A stretch of DNA of 7,093 nt from an uncultured Haloferula sp. (lineage in GTDB: Bacteria > Verrucomicrobiota > Verrucomicrobiae > Verrucomicrobiales > Akkermansiaceae): assembly GCA_946481625.1 (NCBI GenBank), contig CAMLOZ010000176.1:1-7093 (forward strand). Reading direction: 5' to 3'. Positions 5,952 through 7,093 of this stretch are shown here, one piece after another. The notes under the pieces were generated by a model that was given only the letters and a program-made list of their open reading frames with translations, had not been told where the DNA came from and made no database searches. The position numbers and the translations under genes were made by a program. The number at the start of each line of letters is the position of its first letter. Position 1 is the first letter of the stretch.

Positions 5952-6800
5952 ATGTCCGCGTCGCTCCACGCCACGATCCTCCATGAAGGAGGGGGCGCGA
6001 GCGTGACCGGCATCGATGTGGAACTCTCGCAAGCAGCGGACTGGAGCTCCGTCCTGCGCCCCGCCAGCGGGCATCTCGTGCTCAACCTCGATGGGCATGC
6101 TGTTATCCTCGGTACCCGCATCCGTCTCGGCATCGTGCCAGGGACTGTCTCTTTGTTGAGACCGGGGGAAGATGAAATGATCCACGCCAGCCGCCTCCCC
6201 GGCCGGCACCGTTTTGTCGTCCTCACCGCCACCTCCGATTGGTTCACTGCGAATTTCGGCGACTCCGCCGGCGTCCTCCATCCGCTGTTGCGGGGTGCCC
6301 CAACCCCGGATTCCGCGCACTTCGGCCAGCTGCGCTCGATGAATCTCACCGAGCGGGACCTCTGCGATCTTCTGCTGCAGCCGCCGGTTCCCCGCTCCCT
6401 CCGCGCCGCCTGGTTCCGGGGAAAAACGCTCGAATGCTTCAGCCTTTTCGGCGCCACTCCCAGGATTGGCAATTCCAACGACCCGCTCCGCCAGCGGATC
6501 GACGCCGCCACCCTGTGGCTCCGCGAACATTTCCGCGAGGATCTCAATCTCCACACCCTCGCCCGCCACGTCGGCTGCGCGCCGCACTATCTCAGCCGGC
6601 TCTTCCGCCAGCACAGCGGAAAGACCCTGAGCCAGAAACTCCGGGAAATCCGGATCGACCGCGCCGCCTCGTTACTCCGCGACGGCAATTGCAACGTGAC
6701 CGAGGCCGCCTTCGAGGTCGGCTACAACAGCCTCAGCCACTTCACCAAGGCCTTCGTCGCCGAGAAGAACGTGCGTCCGTCCGACTGGCGCGCGGGTTAA
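5952..6800 (+). CDS. AraC-family transcriptional regulator
   Basis: A 282-residue regulator. The C-terminal part (about 180-280) is a canonical AraC double helix-turn-helix: first helix pair LNLHTLARHVGCAPHYLSRLF (split at 198-207 and 208-218), followed by SGKTLSQKLREIRI (222-235), then the second unit VTEAAFEVGYNS (249-260), SHFTKAF (262-268) and the closing RPSDWR (275-280), all matching the family signature. The N-terminal half (about 1-170) is beta-rich with a cupin-like run (HLVLNLDGHAVILG at 41-54, GTVSLLRPG at 64-72) and probably senses a ligand, which is unknown. The frame stays open upstream to 5601, but that extension overlaps the PEP-CTERM gene and is Arg/Pro-rich shadow sequence, so ATG 5952 is the likely start; it lacks a Shine-Dalgarno. 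Placed head to head with the PEP-CTERM gene across an operator-like array, it is the best candidate for that gene's regulator and for autoregulation. Confidence 0.93.
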   Translation: MSASLHATILHEGGGASVTGIDVELSQAADWSSVLRPASGHLVLNLDGHAVILGTRIRLGIVPGTVSLLRPGEDEMIHASRLPGRHRFVVLTATSDWFTANFGDSAGVLHPLLRGAPTPDSAHFGQLRSMNLTERDLCDLLLQPPVPRSLRAAWFRGKTLECFSLFGATPRIGNSNDPLRQRIDAATLWLREHFREDLNLHTLARHVGCAPHYLSRLFRQHSGKTLSQKLREIRIDRAASLLRDGNCNVTEAAFEVGYNSLSHFTKAFVAEKNVRPSDWRAG

Positions 6801-6877
6801 TCCTCCCGCGAGCCTTTTGTATCTTGCGGGCGAGAAGGATCCGTTTTAGTCAGGGAATGGTATTTTCCACGACTGCC
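6801..6877 (+). other. Short gap between the AraC gene and the small cysteine protein
   Basis: It holds a weak imperfect hairpin, CTCCCGC (6803-6809) against GCGGGCGAG (6826-6834) with one bulged C, a 16-base loop and no directly following T run. This may attenuate transcription but is not a convincing terminator. Promoter-like fragments (TTGCGG at 6824-6829, TTTAGT at 6845-6850) are spaced 15 bases apart and match consensus poorly. Confidence 0.25.
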
Positions 6878-7087
6878 ATGAAAACGAAGAAAGCTCACCG
6901 CGCCTGCGAAGCCTGCGCCTTTTGGAATCCCATGGAGGACTCCCACGGCGAATGTCGCCGCCATGCGCCCCACACCGTCGCCTTCGAGGTGGACGACGAG
7001 GTGAAGTTTGAATCCATGTTTCCCGTGACCGCCGGAGAGGACTGGTGCGGGGACTTCGAAAAGAAGGACTTGCCGACTCCCTTCTAA
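6878..7087 (+). CDS. Small four-cysteine protein, probable metal-binding
   Basis: A 69-residue protein with cysteines at 10, 13, 26 and 57 in the order CEAC, GECRRHAP and WCGDF. This CxxC...GxCRR.xP...WCG(D/E)F layout is one I recognise loosely from small uncharacterised bacterial proteins; four spaced cysteines suggest zinc or an iron-sulfur cluster, though no such function is proven from sequence. There is no signal peptide or membrane span, so it is probably cytoplasmic. An in-frame ATG at 6857 would add seven residues (MVFSTTA). I chose 6878 because the lysine-rich start sits close to the first CxxC and the AGGG ahead of 6857 is only two bases away, too close for a ribosome site; neither start has a good one. 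It begins 77 bases after the AraC gene with no strong terminator between, so read-through from that gene is possible. Confidence 0.8.
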   Translation: MKTKKAHRACEACAFWNPMEDSHGECRRHAPHTVAFEVDDEVKFESMFPVTAGEDWCGDFEKKDLPTPF

Positions 7088-7093
7088 CTGTTG

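Noticed and set aside
6803..6834. Imperfect hairpin after the AraC stop as a terminator
   Set aside because: Bulged stem, 16-base loop and no adjacent T run; the only TTTT is ten bases further on.
1..7093. Mobile element, CRISPR array, tRNA/rRNA or defence island
   Set aside because: No transposase, integrase, regularly spaced repeats, cloverleaf or nuclease/toxin motifs were seen on either strand.

Overview
The window looks like chromosomal DNA of a GC-rich verrucomicrobial bacterium, probably near Luteolibacter, Haloferula or Verrucomicrobium. The pointers are a PEP-CTERM surface protein ending in a block of four arginines, two proteins with twin-arginine (Tat) leaders, a SUMF1-fold protein with the short beta-rich front domain common in verrucomicrobial secreted proteins, and genes without clear Shine-Dalgarno sites. 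The assignment rests on protein style only. No RNA gene, insertion sequence, CRISPR array or phage gene is visible.

Layout. Positions 1-546 (minus) hold the N-terminal 182 codons of a Tat-exported protein that runs off the left edge; its last visible part resembles the core of L,D-transpeptidase-like enzymes. After a divergent gap comes a plus-strand two-domain glycosyltransferase (730-2367), a GT25-like half joined to a GT14/Branch-like half. Next is a plus-strand NAD-dependent epimerase/dehydratase-type protein with a Tat-like leader (2507-3613). It converges, with 3 bases between stop codons, on a minus-strand secreted SUMF1/FGE-fold protein (3617-4771) that lacks the catalytic cysteines of true formylglycine-generating enzymes. 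Upstream of that, also on the minus strand, lies a PEP-CTERM protein (4993-5766) with a strong rho-independent terminator just beyond its stop codon.

The PEP-CTERM gene is divergent from a plus-strand AraC-family regulator (5952-6800). The 185-base gap between them carries three perfect short inverted repeats and three direct copies of CYCAATC, a plausible operator array. The window closes with a small four-cysteine protein (6878-7087).

How the genes fit together. Four of the seven genes encode exported proteins (two Tat, one Sec, one Sec plus PEP-CTERM), and a fifth is a likely cell-surface glycan enzyme, so the common theme is the cell envelope. There is no obvious single operon: the seven genes form at least five transcription units. 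The AraC regulator and PEP-CTERM gene are the one pair with positional evidence of a regulatory link. No complete new defence or mobile system is visible. The most distinctive items are the fused glycosyltransferase, the operator-like array, the exported SDR-type enzyme and the small cysteine protein.
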